This document shows positions 62,119-64,000 of a DNA stretch of 64,000 nt, piece after piece. The notes below the pieces were generated by a model. It had not been told where the DNA came from. It searched no databases and worked only from the letters and a program-made list of their open reading frames with translations. The DNA lies in assembly GCA_963701375.1 (NCBI GenBank), contig CAVOZT010000004.1, positions 1,116,001-1,180,000 of the forward strand, given 5' to 3'. Positions within the stretch are counted from its first letter, which is position 1. Each line of letters opens with the position of its first letter. Origin of the DNA: CAVXTF01 sp963701375 (GTDB lineage: Bacteria; Actinomycetota; Acidimicrobiia; Acidimicrobiales; CAVXTF01). The position numbers and the translations under genes are program-made.

Positions 62119-63335
62119 GCCGGGTCCCGTTCGATAGGGCACGTCATGCAGCGGGGTCCACCCCGACCTCGTCCGAGTTCGCTCCCTGCGACGCTCACCA
62201 CCTCTATGCCGTGTTTGCGCAGCATGGTGTTCGTGGCCACATTCCGGTCGTACCCGACGACCACCCCAGGTGCGACAGCCAAGAAGTTGGTCCCGTCGTC
62301 CCATTGCTCGCGCTCGGCGGCCCTAATGTCCTCGTCGGTCTTGAGCACACGGACAGCCTCCACTTCGAGCACCTCGGCCAGGGAGTCCCATAAGGAATGG
62401 TTACGCGTGACGCGGAGCTTCCCGGGTTCGTCGGCCGGCAGGATCGACCACGACCGGACTCGTTGTTCCATGTAGGGGTAAAGCACGAAGGTGTCGCGGT
62501 CGAGCATGGTCATCACGGTGTCGAGGTGCATCATCGCGTGGGAGCGCGGGAGCTCCACAGCGATCACTCGACGGGCTTGGCGAGCGGAGAAGAGCGCCTG
62601 AGTCAGGATCTCCACGGCCATGGGTGTGGTCCTCTCGCCCATGCCAATCAGCACCGCGCCGTGCCCAAGTACGTGTACGTCGCCGCCCTCGACCGAGGCA
62701 GGCAGGTGGTTCGAGTCGTCGTCGCCGTAGTAGACGACCAGATCCTGTTCAGCGAAAAGAGGGTGGAACCGGTATATGGCGCGGCTGTGAAGCGACTCTC
62801 GTTGGCGAGCCGGCTTGGCCATCGGGTTGATTGATACACCCCCATAGATCCAACAGGAGTTGTCCCGCTGGAACAGGTGGTTGGGCAAAGGCGGGAGCAA
62901 GAAGTCGTCCGCATTGAGGGTTGACCATTTAAGGCTTTGGACGCGTCTCGGATGAAGGTCAGCCTTGAGGACCCCACCGATCAGATAGCGGGCCAGAGTT
63001 TCGCCGTCGATGTCCTCGAAGAGCTTCCGCAACGAGTTCACAAGCGTTGGACCGACGAGTTCCGGAGTACATATGCGGTCGAGGACGAATGCTCTACCCT
63101 TTTGCATCTCGAGGGTCTCCGCCAACAGCTGGCCGAAGTAATGGACAACCACGCCCTTCTCGCGAAGCGACTCTGCGAAGGCGTCGTGCTCCTCGCGTGC
63201 CTTCTTCGCCCACATCACGTCGTCGAAGAGGAGATTCTCGATGTTCTCCGGCGTAAGCCTGGAAAGTTCGAGTCCCGGACGGTGGAGCACCACCTGTCGG
63301 AGCCGCCCGACCTCTGAGTTCACGGCGAAGCTCAT
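62115..63335 (-). CDS. arcA: Arginine deiminase
   Basis: 406 residues from the ATG at 63335, which overlaps the ddaH stop (ATGA). Conserved regions: SEVGRLRQVVLHRPGLELSR, LPNHLFQRDNSCWIYGGVS, HLPASVEGGDVHVLG (Glu, Asp and His of the active site), MMHLDTVMTMLDRDTFVLYP, and the nucleophile Cys in GRGGPRCMTCPIER near the C terminus. Hydrolyses arginine to citrulline and ammonia. It overlaps both neighbours, so the operon is translated as a unit. Confidence 0.96.
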   Translation of the reverse strand: MSFAVNSEVGRLRQVVLHRPGLELSRLTPENIENLLFDDVMWAKKAREEHDAFAESLREKGVVVHYFGQLLAETLEMQKGRAFVLDRICTPELVGPTLVNSLRKLFEDIDGETLARYLIGGVLKADLHPRRVQSLKWSTLNADDFLLPPLPNHLFQRDNSCWIYGGVSINPMAKPARQRESLHSRAIYRFHPLFAEQDLVVYYGDDDSNHLPASVEGGDVHVLGHGAVLIGMGERTTPMAVEILTQALFSARQARRVIAVELPRSHAMMHLDTVMTMLDRDTFVLYPYMEQRVRSWSILPADEPGKLRVTRNHSLWDSLAEVLEVEAVRVLKTDEDIRAAEREQWDDGTNFLAVAPGVVVGYDRNVATNTMLRKHGIEVVSVAGSELGRGRGGPRCMTCPIERDPA

Positions 63336-64000
63336 GGCCGGTCTCCTGACAATTCGCGCAAGCGGACTGAAAGGCACGTAACGCATCCCTCCAGCTTTTG
63401 GAATTCGCTGATGTCCACGATCAGAGGGTCATAGCCGAGATCTGCAAAGACCTCTGCCGTTTCCGGACAGTCTGCTGCCATTAGAAGCTGGTGTCCGTTC
63501 AGGTCCACCACGTGCGCGCCCGACTCCTCAGGCACGCCGAGGAAACGGGGGAAGATACGGGTGTCGTCGACAAGCGGTGGGAAACCGATCACGGTCCCGT
63601 CCGGAAGGGCGGTCACAGCTGACTTGAGGTGTAGGACCTTGTGGACAGGTACAGCGACGACCTTGGCGCCCAGAGGCTCCAGAATGTTTCGGAACTGGCG
63701 GACGCCCTCTGCGTTGGTGCGCCCCCCGCGACCCACATAGATCGTCCTGCCCACCTTGAGCACGTCACCGCCGTCAAGCGTCCCTGGCCAACGAATCCGG
63801 TTTATCGAACAACCGAGTTCCTCGACTGCTTGTTCGGCGCCGACCACCTCGGGCTTGCGCGAGTCGGCTCCAGGGCGCGAGATCACTGCCACGTTTCTGT
63901 AGACGACCATGGTGTCTTCGATGAATACCCCGTCGGGGCACTCGTCCGCGGGGGGCACCTCGATCACCTTCCAGCCTGCATTCTCGATGGCCTCGACGTA
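63332..64000 (-). CDS. ddaH: Dimethylarginine dimethylaminohydrolase (partial, runs off window)
   Basis: The last 222 codons are inside the window; the N terminus lies beyond 64000 (the frame is open to the edge, reading EAIENAGWKVIEVPPADECP). DDAH features: FIEDTMVVYRNVAVISRPGA, LDGGDVLKVGRTIYVGRGGR, the catalytic His in VLHLKSAVTALPDG, and the nucleophile Cys in KLEGCVTCLSVRLR. It hydrolyses N-methylated arginines to citrulline and methylamines. It is the first gene seen of the arc operon; whether others stand before it cannot be known from here. Confidence 0.93.
   Translation of the reverse strand, partial: YVEAIENAGWKVIEVPPADECPDGVFIEDTMVVYRNVAVISRPGADSRKPEVVGAEQAVEELGCSINRIRWPGTLDGGDVLKVGRTIYVGRGGRTNAEGVRQFRNILEPLGAKVVAVPVHKVLHLKSAVTALPDGTVIGFPPLVDDTRIFPRFLGVPEESGAHVVDLNGHQLLMAADCPETAEVFADLGYDPLIVDISEFQKLEGCVTCLSVRLRELSGDRP

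Noticed and set aside
1..64000. CRISPR arrays, prophage structural genes, antiphage defence islands
   Set aside because: No regularly spaced repeats, Cas, capsid, terminase or recognised defence genes were seen. The methyltransferases are of small-molecule type, not restriction-modification, and the UvrD-like helicase has no defence partner.

Overview
The window comes from a high-GC actinobacterium, most plausibly an uncultivated soil or sediment member of the Acidimicrobiia. The evidence is indirect: Thr/Pro-rich lipoprotein linkers, the GWWQASDGKWY-type N-terminal motif of the protein at 28248 (common in Acidimicrobiia), actinobacterial small proteins, wax-ester synthase (WS/DGAT) genes, alpha/beta-hydrolase-cyclase fusions and frequent GTG/TTG starts. 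No rRNA or intact tRNA gene, CRISPR array or replication origin was seen.

Region by region. 1-7.2 kb (minus strand): an ECF sigma factor, an anti-sigma-like one-pass protein with an outer beta-propeller, and a tandem series of two lipoprotein families, here called A (beta-propeller, C terminus AKCFG) and B (Asp-box/BNR repeats). They duplicated as a unit and left a 22-codon relic between two B copies. 7.3-11.1 kb: a conserved hypothetical gene, a zinc-ribbon protein, a membrane protein and two divergent lipoproteins. 11.1-21.3 kb is a scarred accessory region: a ClpC N-domain fragment, the 3' half of a tRNA-Gly(GCC) gene (a probable integration scar), an IS3 transposase fragment, three copies of a 80-99 bp MITE-like element, a diverged ~140 bp repeat with an 8-bp minisatellite, and small SnoaL, ABM, VOC and GNAT genes. 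21.5-32.2 kb: ATP-dependent DNA ligase, UvrD-like helicase, methyltransferases, a Rid protein, a cyclase gene with an in-frame stop, a GH1 beta-glucosidase and a SRPBCC protein. 32.2-35.1 kb: a large secreted galactose-oxidase-like enzyme, with three 11-bp direct repeats upstream. 35.4-50.3 kb: FxsA, a class III cyclase, a methyltransferase-acyltransferase pair, an orphan OmpR-type regulator, a PadR regulator with a membrane partner, HtpX, LemA, a Zn-dependent alcohol dehydrogenase, an alpha/beta hydrolase and a WS/DGAT.

50.7-54.4 kb is a compact, mostly overlapping sulfur operon: sulfide:quinone oxidoreductase, a single-cysteine TusE/DsrC-like carrier, a DsrE2-like protein and a CoA-disulfide reductase-rhodanese fusion. 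This implies oxidation of sulfide followed by handling of carrier-bound persulfide. 55-60.1 kb carries GAPDH, a trehalose synthase-type glycosyltransferase, a PNPOx-like flavin protein and an acyl-CoA ligase. 60.2-64 kb (minus strand) is a tightly coupled arginine/methylarginine degradation operon: ddaH (cut by the window edge), arcA, arcB and arcC. It would convert arginine or dimethylarginine to citrulline, then to ornithine plus carbamoyl phosphate, then to ATP.

A caution for every reader: at least eight otherwise well conserved genes, including GAPDH, are broken by one single-base indel each, and a ninth has an in-frame TGA. Several indels lie in short homopolymers. Many are therefore probably sequence or assembly errors rather than true pseudogenes. 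The restored reading is given in each entry.
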